Source: Duganella sp. Root1480D1 (lineage in GTDB: Bacteria > Pseudomonadota > Gammaproteobacteria > Burkholderiales > Burkholderiaceae_D). Taken from it: DNA of 64,000 nucleotides. Shown here piece by piece: positions 43,224-53,029 of this stretch. The notes below the pieces were generated by a model. It saw only the letters and a list, made by a program, of their open reading frames with translations. It did not search any database and was not told where the DNA came from. Position numbers and translations under genes: made by a program. Numbering within the stretch: the first letter of the stretch is position 1; the number at the start of each line of letters is the position of its first letter. The stretch covers positions 95,334-159,333 of the forward strand of contig NZ_LMFZ01000006.1 in the NCBI RefSeq assembly GCF_001427305.1, in the 5' to 3' direction.

Positions 43224-44119
43224 CGCCACAAGGGGTCGCTGGCCATCAAGGCAGTGGCCCAGTCGGTAAAAGCGCGAACGCGTGCCGACAGCCTGCGCGC
43301 ATATGGATACACCAGGCTGATCGGCATGCTGCCCAGGTGCCAGTCGGCCAGCACTTCCACCAGCGCGCCGCTGCGCAAATGCGGCGCCGCTTCCGCACGC
43401 GGGATATTCAGGATGCCCAAGCCCGCCAGCCCCGAAGCGACGTAGGCGGCGGCGCTATTGAAGCGCATGGCCGGCATCTGCTCGATGGTGTAGCGCTGTT
43501 CGCCGCGCATCAGGGTTTGTATGTGCTGGCGGCCAGTGGCAGCGAAGACGAAGCCGAGGTAGCGGTGCGCCGGCAGGTCTTCCACCGTCGACAACCGCGG
43601 CGCCGATGCAAGGTAGGACGGCGCGGCGCACAAGCAGAACTGCATATTCCCTACCCGCCTTGCCACCAGGTCCTGGTCCGCCACCGGACCGCCGCGCAAG
43701 GCGCAGTCGATCCCTTCCTGCACCAGGTCCACCACGCGTTCGCCGCAGCCGATATCGAGCTGCACATCGGGATAGCGCGCCGCGAAATCCGGCAAGGCGG
43801 GAATGATCAGGCCCGTGCCGACCGGCGACGGCATTTCAACCCGCACGCGGCCGCGCGCATCGTGGCGCGAGGACTCCAGCTCATCCAGGTCGTCGAGCAG
43901 CGCGCGGGCGCCTTCGTAATAAGCGGCACCGTCGGTGGTGGGAGACACGCGGCGCGTGGTCCGGTGGAGCAGCTTCATGCCAAGGTGCGCCTCCAGGCCC
44001 TGGATCTGGCCGGAGATGGTGGTCTTCGGCACGCCCAGCGCTTCGGCAGCGCCGACGAAACTGCCCACTTCCACGATGCGGCAGAAGGCGCGCATTGCCT
44101 CGAGGCGGTCAAAAGCCAT
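43220..44119 (-). CDS. LysR-family transcriptional regulator
   Basis: 299 residues. The N-terminal winged helix FCRIVEVGSFVGAAEALGVPKTTISGQIQGLEAHLGMKLLHRTTRRVSPT is followed by a periplasmic-binding-like effector domain. It is divergent from the carboxymuconolactone-decarboxylase-like gene (102 bases between starts), so that gene is the likely target by standard LysR architecture. Its 3' end overlaps the peptidase by four bases. Confidence 0.9.
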   Translation of the reverse strand: MAFDRLEAMRAFCRIVEVGSFVGAAEALGVPKTTISGQIQGLEAHLGMKLLHRTTRRVSPTTDGAAYYEGARALLDDLDELESSRHDARGRVRVEMPSPVGTGLIIPALPDFAARYPDVQLDIGCGERVVDLVQEGIDCALRGGPVADQDLVARRVGNMQFCLCAAPSYLASAPRLSTVEDLPAHRYLGFVFAATGRQHIQTLMRGEQRYTIEQMPAMRFNSAAAYVASGLAGLGILNIPRAEAAPHLRSGALVEVLADWHLGSMPISLVYPYARRLSARVRAFTDWATALMASDPLWR

Positions 44120-44221
44120 GATTGTTCGGCTTTCCGTATATTCAAAACGATAAACACCAGTTTATCCGCAATCTCGTCCAGACTAAAGTGGATTCATCGA
44201 AACCAACCGGAGGAATCCACC

Positions 44222-44659
44222 ATGAAACGCATTAACTACTATGCCGCCGCCCCGAACGCCATGAAGGCCATGATGGGCCTGGAGCGCGCTATCGCCGAAT
44301 CGCTGCTGCCGCTCAGCCTGCGCGAGCTGGTCAAGATCCGCGCTTCGCAAATCAACGGCTGCGCCTATTGCATCGACATGCACAGCAAGGACGCGCTCAA
44401 GAACGGTGAGGACGTGCGCCGCCTGATGGCGTTGCCGGCCTGGCGCGAAACACCGTTCTTCGACGAGCGCGAACGTGCGGCGCTGCTGTGGACCGAGACG
44501 CTGACCGAGCTGTCCAAAAACGGTGCGCCGGATGCGGTGTATAGCGCGGTCGCCGCGCAATTCAGCGAACAGGAGCTGTCGGAGCTGACCTTCCTCATCG
44601 GCACCATCAACGCCTGGAACCGCTTTGGCGTCGGCTTCGCAATGCAATTACCAACTTAA
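44222..44659 (+). CDS. AhpD/carboxymuconolactone decarboxylase-like protein
   Basis: 145 residues, all helical. CAYCIDMHSKDALKNG carries the CxxC and His of AhpD-type peroxidase partners, and the segment LSLRELVKIRASQINGC precedes it, as in the family. The role is likely thiol-disulfide chemistry against peroxides. GGAGGAATCC precedes the ATG. It is the first gene downstream of a divergent LysR regulator. A hairpin follows the stop. Confidence 0.9.
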   Translation: MKRINYYAAAPNAMKAMMGLERAIAESLLPLSLRELVKIRASQINGCAYCIDMHSKDALKNGEDVRRLMALPAWRETPFFDERERAALLWTETLTELSKNGAPDAVYSAVAAQFSEQELSELTFLIGTINAWNRFGVGFAMQLPT

Positions 44660-44693
44660 CTGCGCGACAACTGTTTTGGTGGAAAAACCACGA

Positions 44694-44720
44694 AATGGCC
44701 ACGCTTTCGGCGCGGCCATT
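44694..44720 (+). terminator. Hairpin between the AhpD-like and chemoreceptor genes
   Basis: The 7-bp stem AATGGCC/GGCCATT is extended by CGC/GCG around TTTCG, with one internal A-C mismatch. It follows the AhpD-like stop by 34 bases. Confidence 0.6.
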
Positions 44721-44775
44721 CGTCGATCTGCTAGTATGCTCTGCGATCTTTCCCAACTGAAACAAAGTGTCAAAA

Positions 44776-46362
44776 ATGCGCAGCACACTCACCGCAGCCG
44801 AACACGAAACCCTGCTTGAAGACGGCAAGCCAATCGTCATCACTACCAACTTGCACGGCCGCCTGACTTACACCAATTCGACGTTCATCGCTGTTGGCGA
44901 CTACGCCGGTGAGGACCTGATCGGACGCCAGCAAAAGGCGCTCTACCACCCGGACATGCCGGCGCAAGTCGATGAAGACATGCTGCGCACCACCATGTCG
45001 GGCGAACCGTGGCGCGGCCTGGTGAAATACCGGCGCAAGAGTGGCGGCTATTTCTGGTGCATCGCCAACGTCACACCGGTGATCGAGAAGAACCGCACGA
45101 CCGGCTTCATGTCGGTCTGCACCAAGCCCAAGCCCCAGCAGGTCAAGGAAGCCGAGGCTTTGTATCGCACTGTCAAAGGCGCGAATCCGGACGGGGTGCG
45201 CATCGCCCGTGGCGGCGCCGCACCACGCGGGCGCAAGAAACTCACCAACGCGCTGCGCGACATTTCGCTGTCGCAGCGCATGGCCTTGTGCTTCGGCAGC
45301 ATGGCGCTGCTGGCGCTGTCGATGGCGCTGCATGCCGTGCTGCCCTACTCCGGTTTCGCCCTGCATCTGCAGGCATTGCTGCTGGCCGCGCTGGCGCTGT
45401 ATGGCTGGTACAACCTGCACCGCGCCATCGTGGCGCCGGTCCAGGCCTGCATCAACGCCACCCGCATCCTGGCCGGCGGCGACCTGACCACGCGCATGGC
45501 GGTCGACCGCCACGATGAACTGGGCCAGCTCCAGGCCTTCGTGCGCCAGTTGAACCTGAACCTGGCGTCGATCCTCGGCGACATTCAAGGCAACTTCGCG
45601 CTGACGCGCAGCACCACCACGCAAGTGCGCACTGCCAACGTCGACCTGGCGGCGCGTACCGAGGCACAGGCGGCCAACCTGGAACAGACTTCGGCCCATA
45701 TGGGCCAGATCACCGGCACCGTGAGCCAGACCGCCGATAACGTGAATACCGCCAACGGTGTGGCGAACGAAGCGACCGCGCTGGCCGAACGCACCGGCGT
45801 CGCCGTCGCACAGGTGGTGACGGCCATGGACGAGATCCGCGCATCTTCGCACAAGATCGTCGACATCATCGGCCTGATCGACGGCATCGCTTTCCAGACC
45901 AATATTCTGGCCCTGAATGCAGCGGTGGAAGCGGCGCGCGCCGGCGAAAGCGGCCGCGGTTTCGCGGTGGTGGCAAGCGAAGTGCGCAGCCTGGCTCAGC
46001 GCAGCGCCGCGGCGGCCAAGGATATCAAGGCACTGATCGACGCCTCCGCCGACAAGATCGAAGGCGGCGCCAGCGTGGCCACCACAGCCGGCAATGACAT
46101 GGATGCGGTGATTTCCGCCATTGGCCGCGTGGCCGCCATCATGGGCGACATCCGCGGCGCGACGCGCGAACAGAGTGATGGCGTCAACCAGGTGAAAGAC
46201 GCCATCGTGCAGCTTGACGAGGTGACGCGCCAGAACAGCCAGATGGTGGAAGAGGCTTCCGCCGCTACCGGCGTGCTGGACCTGCAGGCACAGGCCGTCG
46301 CCAAGGCGCTGGAAGTATTCAAGCTGCCACCGCAAGCCGGCAGCAAATCGAAGCGCGCCTGA
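44776..46362 (+). CDS. aer: PAS-domain methyl-accepting chemotaxis protein (Aer-like)
   Basis: About 528 residues. An N-terminal PAS domain (about 15-115) has [37 protein letters not shown] and [18 protein letters not shown], closely similar to the FAD/redox-sensing PAS of E. coli Aer. Two close hydrophobic segments (about 170-208) follow. Then come a HAMP-like linker and a signalling domain with the conserved hairpin tip [44 protein letters not shown]. It is probably an aerotaxis or redox sensor that signals to CheA. It could also start at a GTG three codons upstream. Confidence 0.92.
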   Translation: MRSTLTAAEHETLLEDGKPIVITTNLHGRLTYTNSTFIAVGDYAGEDLIGRQQKALYHPDMPAQVDEDMLRTTMSGEPWRGLVKYRRKSGGYFWCIANVTPVIEKNRTTGFMSVCTKPKPQQVKEAEALYRTVKGANPDGVRIARGGAAPRGRKKLTNALRDISLSQRMALCFGSMALLALSMALHAVLPYSGFALHLQALLLAALALYGWYNLHRAIVAPVQACINATRILAGGDLTTRMAVDRHDELGQLQAFVRQLNLNLASILGDIQGNFALTRSTTTQVRTANVDLAARTEAQAANLEQTSAHMGQITGTVSQTADNVNTANGVANEATALAERTGVAVAQVVTAMDEIRASSHKIVDIIGLIDGIAFQTNILALNAAVEAARAGESGRGFAVVASEVRSLAQRSAAAAKDIKALIDASADKIEGGASVATTAGNDMDAVISAIGRVAAIMGDIRGATREQSDGVNQVKDAIVQLDEVTRQNSQMVEEASAATGVLDLQAQAVAKALEVFKLPPQAGSKSKRA

Positions 46363-46378
46363 CGAGGCCCGGCGGAGC

Positions 46379-47365
46379 CTATTCGGGCACCTCCACCTTG
46401 TAGCCCTTGGCCTGCAGCTCAAGCAGATAGTTCTTCGGCCCAATCAACTGGCTTAGCGACAAGACGGCGAAGGTGCTGTCGTTGGCTTCCAGCGCACGCT
46501 CCACATTGGCCATCCATGCCTGGCGGGCCGATTGTTCCGCGTGCAGCAGCTTCTCGTTCGACTTGAAGGCATCATTGTCGAAGACCGCTTGTTTGCAGGC
46601 TTCTTCGCGATCCGCGAAATTGAGCGAGGCAATCTTCGACATATCGCCGACTGCCCAGGCATTGGCGCGTACACGCATGGCGTCGATGTCGGATTCCAGG
46701 CGCGCCACGGTCTTGGCAAAGCAATCGGTATCGGCGCCGGGCGAATTCTTGAATGCCTTCATGGCCTGGCCGGGATTTTCCAGCTCCATCTCGAAGCCGC
46801 TCGGAGTGACCTTTACCTTGTACTGCTTGACCAGCTTATCCAGCTTGCCATACACCTCGGTACGCATGGTCAAGCCATTCTTTTCCAGGCCCGACCTGTA
46901 AAGCGTGTCGGCAACAAACATGGGACGTTCGCGTTCGATGTCGTCGTTCTTACCGATGTATTTGGCCTTGAGCACCTGCCAGCGGTCATACGTCTCCGCA
47001 GGCAGCACATCGATCAACTTTGCACCATTCGGGTTGTTCTTGAAGCCGATTGCATGTGGCAGCAGCTTCAGGCCGCCCCAAAAGCCGACTTTGATGCCGA
47101 ACGAAGGCTTCGGCAAGTACTCCTGCGACTTGGCGATGATGGATTCCACTTCGTTGGAACGCCAGTCCATCTTGATCGGCAAGGGCGAGTAATCGCCGAA
47201 CACGTACATCACGTGCTCGCCTTTGGAGACCTTCCACAGTCCCGGGCCGGGACGCTGGCCGGTAATCACAACCTTTTCACCTTCGGGAGCCTGGGCTTCA
47301 TCCTGTGCCCAGGCGTTGGCCGCCAGCAGGCACAATGCCACCGCGCTTATCACTTTACTTATCAT
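46379..47365 (-). CDS. TraB/GumN family protein, exported
   Basis: 328 residues. The signal peptide MISKVISAVALCLLAANAWA is followed by LWKVSKGEHVMYVFGDYSPLPIKMDW and, at the end, ANVERALEANDSTFAVLSLSQLIGPKNYLLELQAKGYKVE. This is the TraB/GumN pattern (GTxH...L...G....). The typical G-T-x-H at the start is replaced by FGDYSP, so the metal site may be altered. The family is probably protease-like, function unproven. It lies between the chemoreceptor and the phosphatase on the minus strand, with 43 bases to the phosphatase stop. Confidence 0.8.
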   Translation of the reverse strand: MISKVISAVALCLLAANAWAQDEAQAPEGEKVVITGQRPGPGLWKVSKGEHVMYVFGDYSPLPIKMDWRSNEVESIIAKSQEYLPKPSFGIKVGFWGGLKLLPHAIGFKNNPNGAKLIDVLPAETYDRWQVLKAKYIGKNDDIERERPMFVADTLYRSGLEKNGLTMRTEVYGKLDKLVKQYKVKVTPSGFEMELENPGQAMKAFKNSPGADTDCFAKTVARLESDIDAMRVRANAWAVGDMSKIASLNFADREEACKQAVFDNDAFKSNEKLLHAEQSARQAWMANVERALEANDSTFAVLSLSQLIGPKNYLLELQAKGYKVEVPE

Positions 47366-47408
47366 CCTCTTACTCTTTCTAAATGGTTAAGAGAATGGCA
47401 ATACTACA

Positions 47409-48578
47409 TCAGCGCCGTGAAGGAATGGTTAATGTATGGACCGTCGCGCCTTTGTCGGTCAGTACTTTGACTGTCAGCGTGCGTTCGGTGGCATCGACAC
47501 GCGCCAGTTGGTCCTGCCCGAGGACCAGCCGGTGGTAGGCATGCACCTGGTCCGGCGGCTGGTAGGAGAAGGCATGGTCATGGCCGGCGATCACCAGGTC
47601 GACGCCGGCCTGGTTGGCCAGAGCAGCCCAGGCGGCGCCGTTATCGGGCAGCCAGCCCCAGTCGCCCTGGTGCATTGCCACCACGCGGAACGGCGCGCTG
47701 GCAAAGTGCTTGTTGGCGCCGACCTGCGCGCGCAGCCATGCCAGTTCATCTTCGCGGTAAGGAACGGTGCGATTCAACTGGGCGTAGACGTTGGTGTCGT
47801 CGGGCTTGTCCTCGGCTGTGTCGAGCACCAGCAGGTGCACCGGGCCCATGGCGCGCGCGTAGTAGTAGCTCCCTTCCGGCGTCGGCACATAGCCGGCCAG
47901 TTGGCGCGCAAAGGCGCCGCGCAGTTCGTGGTTTCCGCGTGCGAACAGCAGAGGCTTGCCCGGCCCCATTGCTGCAATCGTGGGCCGCAGCCATTTCGCC
48001 CACAACTGTTCTTCCGAATCGAGCCAGTGGAAGGCGTCCCCCAGGTGCAGCAACGCATCGGTGTTGCCCCAGTCGACCATCTTCATCAAGCGGCCGATGC
48101 GCGCCGTGTCCTCATGGGTATCGGTGACCACGCTGAAGGAAACCTTGCCCTGTTGCGGATTGAAGGTGGTAAATGCAGCGGTCGGGCTGCTGGTGCTCAA
48201 GCCCTTGTCCGGCCAGTAGGGCTTGAGCTTTACCACACGGGTGGCGATGGCTTCGTAGGAATAGCGCTTGCCGGGCGCCAGCCCGGTGATCGTCACCACA
48301 TGCCGCTGGCCCACAGGCACCAGGCCATCGACCTGCGGCTCGATTTCGCGCACCGTATCGCCATCGCTCAGGCGCACTTTGGCGTGGCTGGGTGCATCGG
48401 TCATCCACATCACCGACACGGCGGTATCGGAGAGCGCGGACAGGTAGGGACCTTCGGTAATGACAGGCCTGGTGTCGAACACTTTGTAGGGTTCGGATTG
48501 GGCCACCGCTGCCCCCTGCACGGCCAACGCTGCCAAGCCGATGCAAAGTGACGCCAGGGCTATCCTTGTGCGCTTCAT
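47409..48578 (-). CDS. Purple-acid-phosphatase-like metallophosphoesterase, exported
   Basis: 389 residues. A signal peptide (MKRTRIALASLCIGLAALAVQGAAVA) is followed by an FnIII-like N-terminal domain (ITEGPYLSALSDTAVSVMWMTDAPSHAKV...), as in purple acid phosphatases. The calcineurin-type core has VTDTHED, LGDAFHW, RGNHE, MHQGDWG and GHDHAFSY, giving all seven metal ligands in the usual order. The ATG overlaps the upstream GH109-like stop by one base (TGATG), so it belongs to the GalNAc operon. It may release phosphate from host glycans or glycoproteins; that role is inference. Confidence 0.85.
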   Translation of the reverse strand: MKRTRIALASLCIGLAALAVQGAAVAQSEPYKVFDTRPVITEGPYLSALSDTAVSVMWMTDAPSHAKVRLSDGDTVREIEPQVDGLVPVGQRHVVTITGLAPGKRYSYEAIATRVVKLKPYWPDKGLSTSSPTAAFTTFNPQQGKVSFSVVTDTHEDTARIGRLMKMVDWGNTDALLHLGDAFHWLDSEEQLWAKWLRPTIAAMGPGKPLLFARGNHELRGAFARQLAGYVPTPEGSYYYARAMGPVHLLVLDTAEDKPDDTNVYAQLNRTVPYREDELAWLRAQVGANKHFASAPFRVVAMHQGDWGWLPDNGAAWAALANQAGVDLVIAGHDHAFSYQPPDQVHAYHRLVLGQDQLARVDATERTLTVKVLTDKGATVHTLTIPSRR

Positions 48579-49942
48579 CAGTAGCGGTCGTTGAAAGCGA
48601 AGATCGGCTTGCGCTTGCTCCATTCGCCCCGCGTGAAGTCGGGGAAGTCCAGCGTCTGGAAGTTCTGCGCGATCGATTGCTCGGACAGCGGCGTGATGGC
48701 GCTCCACGTCACCGCATCGTAGATGTCGATCGGCATTGGCGCCCGTGCCTTCAGCGCTTCCACGAAAGCGTGGATCACGAAGTAATCCATGCCGCCGTGG
48801 CCAGCACCTGCCGCCTCGTTGGCGTACTTGCGCCACAACGGGTGGTCGAACTGGTCCTGGTAGGCCTGGAAGTCATCCCACTGGTGCGGCTTGCTCTTGC
48901 CTTCGATGTGGATGGAATGGTTCACGTCCATCCACAAGCCATTGGTGCCCTGCACGCGGAAACCCAGCGAATAAGGGCGCGGCAGCGAGGTATCGTGCTG
49001 GAGGATGATGGTCTCGCCGTTCTCGCAGGACAGCGTGGTGGTCACCACGTCGCCCAGGCTGAACTTCACCTTGCCGCTCGGATGTTCGGCGCCGCCCTGC
49101 TTGACGATGTAGTCATGCAGGCCGCGCGCCTTGGTCGCAAAGGTGTTGATGCGGGTGAAGCGGTTGCCGCGGTTGATGTTGGTGTACATCGCGCACGGGC
49201 CGATGCCATGGCTTGGATACAGCTCGCCATTGCGCTGCACGGAGTGCTCGGTGCGCCACTTCGCCTCCGACCAGCCCTTGGCGCCGAACTCGATGCCGCT
49301 GCCGTATGGCTTGGCCGGGTCGCCGTTATTGAACTTCACCGCCCGCAGGTCGTGCTGGTAACCGCCCTGCAGGTGCACCAGTTCGCCGAACAGGCCGGAG
49401 CGTACCATCTGCAGCACCGCCATCACGTCGCGGCGGTAGCAAACGTTCTCCAGCAGCATGTACGGCGTACCGCTCCTGAGCTGGGTGTCCAGCACGTCCC
49501 AGTGGTCTTTCAGCGTGATGCCGGCCACTACTTCGCAGCCCACGGGAACCTTGGCCTGCATGGCGTCGATCGCCATTTGCGCGTGCCATTCCCACGGGGT
49601 GGCGATGATCACGCCATCGAGCTGCCTGGAGTCCAGCATGCGCCGATAGGCATGCTTGTCGCCGTCATCGCCGAAAGTGCGCGGCCTGGGTTTGCCGGCC
49701 TTCTCGAATTGCGCCAGCGCCTTGCCCAGCATGACCGGTTCGATATCGCACAGCGCTGCCACTTCCACGTCGTCTCGGCGTACCAGTTCGCGCAGCAGCA
49801 CCTGGCCGCGCATGCCGGTACCGATCATGCCGAGCCGAAGCTTTTCGCGGCCGCCGGCCGCAAAGGCGGTCGGCAGCAACAGGCTGCCCGCCAGCGCTGC
49901 GCCGGCGGTGAGGAAGTGTCGTCGATTGAATTGCTTGTCCAT
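48578..49942 (-). CDS. GH109-like alpha-N-acetylgalactosaminidase (Gfo/Idh/MocA fold), Tat-exported
   Basis: 454 residues. A Tat signal with the twin Arg in NRRHFLTAGAALAGSLLLP is followed by an NAD-binding Rossmann domain (LRLGMIGTGMRGQVLLRELV, about 36-55) and the C-terminal Gfo/Idh domain. The stretch HSVQRNGELYPSHGIGPCAMY and the CYRRDVMAVL motif match the NAD-dependent GH109 glycosidase family (alpha-N-acetylgalactosaminidases). Tat export of a folded NAD-bound enzyme fits. It lies downstream of the TonB receptor (31-base gap). Plain dehydrogenase activity is the alternative. Confidence 0.82.
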   Translation of the reverse strand: MDKQFNRRHFLTAGAALAGSLLLPTAFAAGGREKLRLGMIGTGMRGQVLLRELVRRDDVEVAALCDIEPVMLGKALAQFEKAGKPRPRTFGDDGDKHAYRRMLDSRQLDGVIIATPWEWHAQMAIDAMQAKVPVGCEVVAGITLKDHWDVLDTQLRSGTPYMLLENVCYRRDVMAVLQMVRSGLFGELVHLQGGYQHDLRAVKFNNGDPAKPYGSGIEFGAKGWSEAKWRTEHSVQRNGELYPSHGIGPCAMYTNINRGNRFTRINTFATKARGLHDYIVKQGGAEHPSGKVKFSLGDVVTTTLSCENGETIILQHDTSLPRPYSLGFRVQGTNGLWMDVNHSIHIEGKSKPHQWDDFQAYQDQFDHPLWRKYANEAAGAGHGGMDYFVIHAFVEALKARAPMPIDIYDAVTWSAITPLSEQSIAQNFQTLDFPDFTRGEWSKRKPIFAFNDRY

Positions 49943-49973
49943 CTAGTCTTTGCCTCTATGGTTGGATCGCAGG

Positions 49974-52949
49974 TTACCAGAATTTGTAGTTGGCCGAGAG
50001 AGAGAAAACGCGGCCGAACAGGTTTTGCTGGTGGTTGTAGCCTTCCCAGCCGTTCGGGTCGTAATACGGCTTCTTGTTGGTCACGTTCTTGATGTTCAGC
50101 CCCACATCCAGGTTCTTGATCGGCTTCCAGTTGAAGCCAAGGTTGACGGTGTAGTACGAAGGCTGGCCGCCGCAAAGGTTTTCCGGCAGTGCCACCCCGC
50201 CGGCGGTGCAGTTTTCCGGTGCGTTGTCGGTGTCGTATGCGCCATAAGCCCATTTGGCCTTGCCGGTGTAGTTCACGAACAGGTTGGTGACCAGGTTCTG
50301 GTAGGTCCAGTCGGCATTGAAGGTGGCACGCAGGCGTGGCGAATCGTAGTAGCCGACGTAGTTGCCGGAGAAGCCGCCGCCGTCTTCGTAGTTGTAGGTC
50401 TCGCGCTTGCGGATGGTGAAGGCGGCGCCGGTACCCAGCTTGCCGTATTCGCCCAGGGAGAAGCGGGCGCGCGCGTCGATGTCGAAGCCGTCCAGCAGGG
50501 TGCGGCCGCGGTTCGAGTAGGAGTTGATCAAGCCACCCAGGTTGCCAACCGAGTACTTCGGCATGCCGGCTGCAACGCATGCCGGCAAGTTGGCCAGGTT
50601 GTTGCACATGCTGACCACGGCTGCCATATTGGCGCGGTCGGCATCGCTCAGGTCATTGCGGATTGCCTTGTCGGTGCCGGCCAGGCTCGGGCCATAATTG
50701 GCTACCAGGTCCGTGAACAACTGGTTGAAGTCCTGGCGCACGATTTCATTGCGGCGGTAGACGAACCAGTAGTCCAGCGAGATGCTGACGTCCTTGGCAG
50801 GCTGCAGCACCAGGCCCAGGGTCGAGATCTTGGCTTTCTCCGGTGTCAGGTTCGGGTTCGGTGGAGTCAGGCCGCCCACCGTGGTCGAGCAGTTGGAGTT
50901 CAGCAGGGTCTTGCCCAGGTCCTGGTCGGTGTTGGTGACGGACTTCATCAGCAGTTTGGCGATGGCATTGGTTTCGTCGCAGCGCACGGTATCGCGGATG
51001 CCGCCCACCTGCGCGAACACGCCGCCGCTGCCAGATTCGGCCAGGTTCGGTGCACGGAAGCCTTCCGAGTAGGTGCCGCGCACCATCACTTCAGGACGTG
51101 CGCGCCATTGCACGCCGAGCTTCGGCGCCAGGTTGGCCGAGAAGTGCGGGTATTTGTCCAGCCGCGCCGCGGCATTGACTTCCAGCGTGTCGGTCACAGG
51201 CACCACCACCTCGCCGAACAGGGCGCTGACAGTGCGCTTGCCATCGAACCAGGAACCGCCCTGCTGCGTGATCAGGCCATTGGCGGCATCGGCATTGCCC
51301 GGCGTGTCGAAGCTTTCGCGCATCAGGTTGGTGCCGAAAGCAGCGCGCACTTCACGCTCGCCCAGCTTGAACAGCGTGCCTTCCACCTTGGCGTCGAAGG
51401 TAATCAGCTTGGTCCAGGACTGGATGTCGAAGGTTGGGAAGGCCTCGCGGATCAGGGCCGCATTGGATTCGCTGATTTCGCCGAACTTGAAGGCAGGATT
51501 GTCGGCAATGTAGGCGCGGCCAGTGACAGGGTCCTTGCTGGTTGGGCCGAAGGCTTTCTCAAAGCCCTTGATGTTGATGTTGGTGGTCTGGTACAGAGTG
51601 GAATGGCTGCCCGCCACGCCAAGCGCGGTTTCGAAGTCCCAACTGCCGGTGAGATGGCCGCGCAGGCCGGTCAGCACGCGGTAGTTGTCGTCCAGGTTCT
51701 TCTGGCCGAAGTGTCCGACCGCATCCTGCAGGATGTAGTTCAGGCCTGCCGCGCCGCCCATCTTGGCCGCCATGTCGGGGTCCAGCTTGCCTTGCAGGTA
51801 GACGTTGTTCGGGCCCAGGTAAGGGTTGACGAAGGTATTCAGCCTGGTGCCGGTATTGCGCGAGAACCAGTTGCTGGTGGTGCCGCTGTTGAAGCTGCGC
51901 GGGCCGTTTTCTCCGCGCAGCTTGATGTGCGTATAAGCCACTTCGGCAAAGGCTTCCAGGTCGTCGCCGAACTTCTTTCTGCCGGACAGGAAACCGGTCA
52001 CGCGATCGGAGGTCGGTCCGGTATCAAGCGCATACGGCAGGTTGTTCCACACGCAGCGGGTGCCGGATGCTTCGGTGATCATGGTGGAACAGCCGCTCAC
52101 CGCACGCTGTGTACGCGCGTTGTTCCTGGCCGGATCGAACACGAAGAACGTGCCCGGGTTTGGCTGGCCTGGTTCGCTGCCGACGCCGACGCGGAAGTTG
52201 GAAATAAAGTTGGGGTTATTGACGTAGAAGTAGTCGGGGCGCTTGTCGTAAGTATCGGCCAGCGCAATGCGGTCGCGCTGGTAAACGTTCAGGGAGGCCA
52301 TCAGGTTGTAGCCGTCGTTGCCAAAATCGCCCTTGCCGTACACCAGGCTGGCCTGATGCTCGCCGTATGCCGAGACTTCCTGCGAATGGTCGGTGCTGAC
52401 CTTCGCTTCCAGCCCCTGGTAGTTCTTCTTGGTGATGACGTTAATCACGCCAGCCACCGCATCGGAGCCATAGACGGCGGAGGCGCCGTCGGTCAGGATT
52501 TCCATGCGCTCGATTGCCGCAGCGGGGATCGCGTCGATGTTGACGAACATGGTCTGGAAGCCGGCCGGTGCGCCATAAAAGGACAGGCGCCGGCCATTCA
52601 GCAGCACCAGGGTGCCTTGCGCACCGAGGCCGCGCAGGTTGGCTTGCGAGGCCCCGTCGGAACCGGTGAACATGGAACGGAAGTCTTGCTGCGCCGGGCG
52701 GGCGGCCGGCAGGTTGTCCAGTACCTGCATCAGGGTGCGGGCGCCCATGTTTTCGATCTGCCTGGCGTCGATCACCTGCACCGGCGAAGCGGTTTCGGCA
52801 TTGATGCGCTTCAGGCTGGAGCCGGTCACTTCAACGCGGTGGATCTTCTCGCCTTTTTCGTCCTTCTTGTCATCCGCCCCATCGGCTGCCAGGGCGCCGC
52901 CAGCCATTCCAATAGCTGCCAGCGCAGCGATCAATTTCTTCAGTTCCAC
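49974..52949 (-). CDS. TonB-dependent outer membrane receptor (glycan-type)
   Basis: About 991 residues. After a signal peptide there is a plug domain with VEVTGSSLKRINAETASPVQVIDARQIENMGARTLMQVLDNLPA and VLLNGRRLSF, a standard plug sequence. Long beta-barrel strands follow, ending in FSLSANYKFW with the C-terminal aromatic needed for BAM assembly. It is the glycan-importing class by position, between GH31 and GH109. The GTG at 52949 has GGAG six bases upstream; an ATG at 52955 abuts GGAG. A CCCC/GGGG hairpin in the GH31-receptor gap may attenuate its expression relative to GH31. Confidence 0.9.
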   Translation of the reverse strand: MELKKLIAALAAIGMAGGALAADGADDKKDEKGEKIHRVEVTGSSLKRINAETASPVQVIDARQIENMGARTLMQVLDNLPAARPAQQDFRSMFTGSDGASQANLRGLGAQGTLVLLNGRRLSFYGAPAGFQTMFVNIDAIPAAAIERMEILTDGASAVYGSDAVAGVINVITKKNYQGLEAKVSTDHSQEVSAYGEHQASLVYGKGDFGNDGYNLMASLNVYQRDRIALADTYDKRPDYFYVNNPNFISNFRVGVGSEPGQPNPGTFFVFDPARNNARTQRAVSGCSTMITEASGTRCVWNNLPYALDTGPTSDRVTGFLSGRKKFGDDLEAFAEVAYTHIKLRGENGPRSFNSGTTSNWFSRNTGTRLNTFVNPYLGPNNVYLQGKLDPDMAAKMGGAAGLNYILQDAVGHFGQKNLDDNYRVLTGLRGHLTGSWDFETALGVAGSHSTLYQTTNINIKGFEKAFGPTSKDPVTGRAYIADNPAFKFGEISESNAALIREAFPTFDIQSWTKLITFDAKVEGTLFKLGEREVRAAFGTNLMRESFDTPGNADAANGLITQQGGSWFDGKRTVSALFGEVVVPVTDTLEVNAAARLDKYPHFSANLAPKLGVQWRARPEVMVRGTYSEGFRAPNLAESGSGGVFAQVGGIRDTVRCDETNAIAKLLMKSVTNTDQDLGKTLLNSNCSTTVGGLTPPNPNLTPEKAKISTLGLVLQPAKDVSISLDYWFVYRRNEIVRQDFNQLFTDLVANYGPSLAGTDKAIRNDLSDADRANMAAVVSMCNNLANLPACVAAGMPKYSVGNLGGLINSYSNRGRTLLDGFDIDARARFSLGEYGKLGTGAAFTIRKRETYNYEDGGGFSGNYVGYYDSPRLRATFNADWTYQNLVTNLFVNYTGKAKWAYGAYDTDNAPENCTAGGVALPENLCGGQPSYYTVNLGFNWKPIKNLDVGLNIKNVTNKKPYYDPNGWEGYNHQQNLFGRVFSLSANYKFW

Positions 52950-53029
52950 TTGCATCTCCTTTTTTTAGTTTGCAAAACGCCCTCCCCGGTCCGAAGAGGG
53001 GTTCGTTCTTAGTGACGATAAATGTGCGG

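Noticed and set aside
49950..53012. Frame of about 1020 codons opposite the TonB receptor
   Set aside because: A shadow of the receptor, rich in Gly/Val/Arg/His with no hydrophobic or catalytic pattern. The receptor frame has plug motifs and a terminal aromatic.
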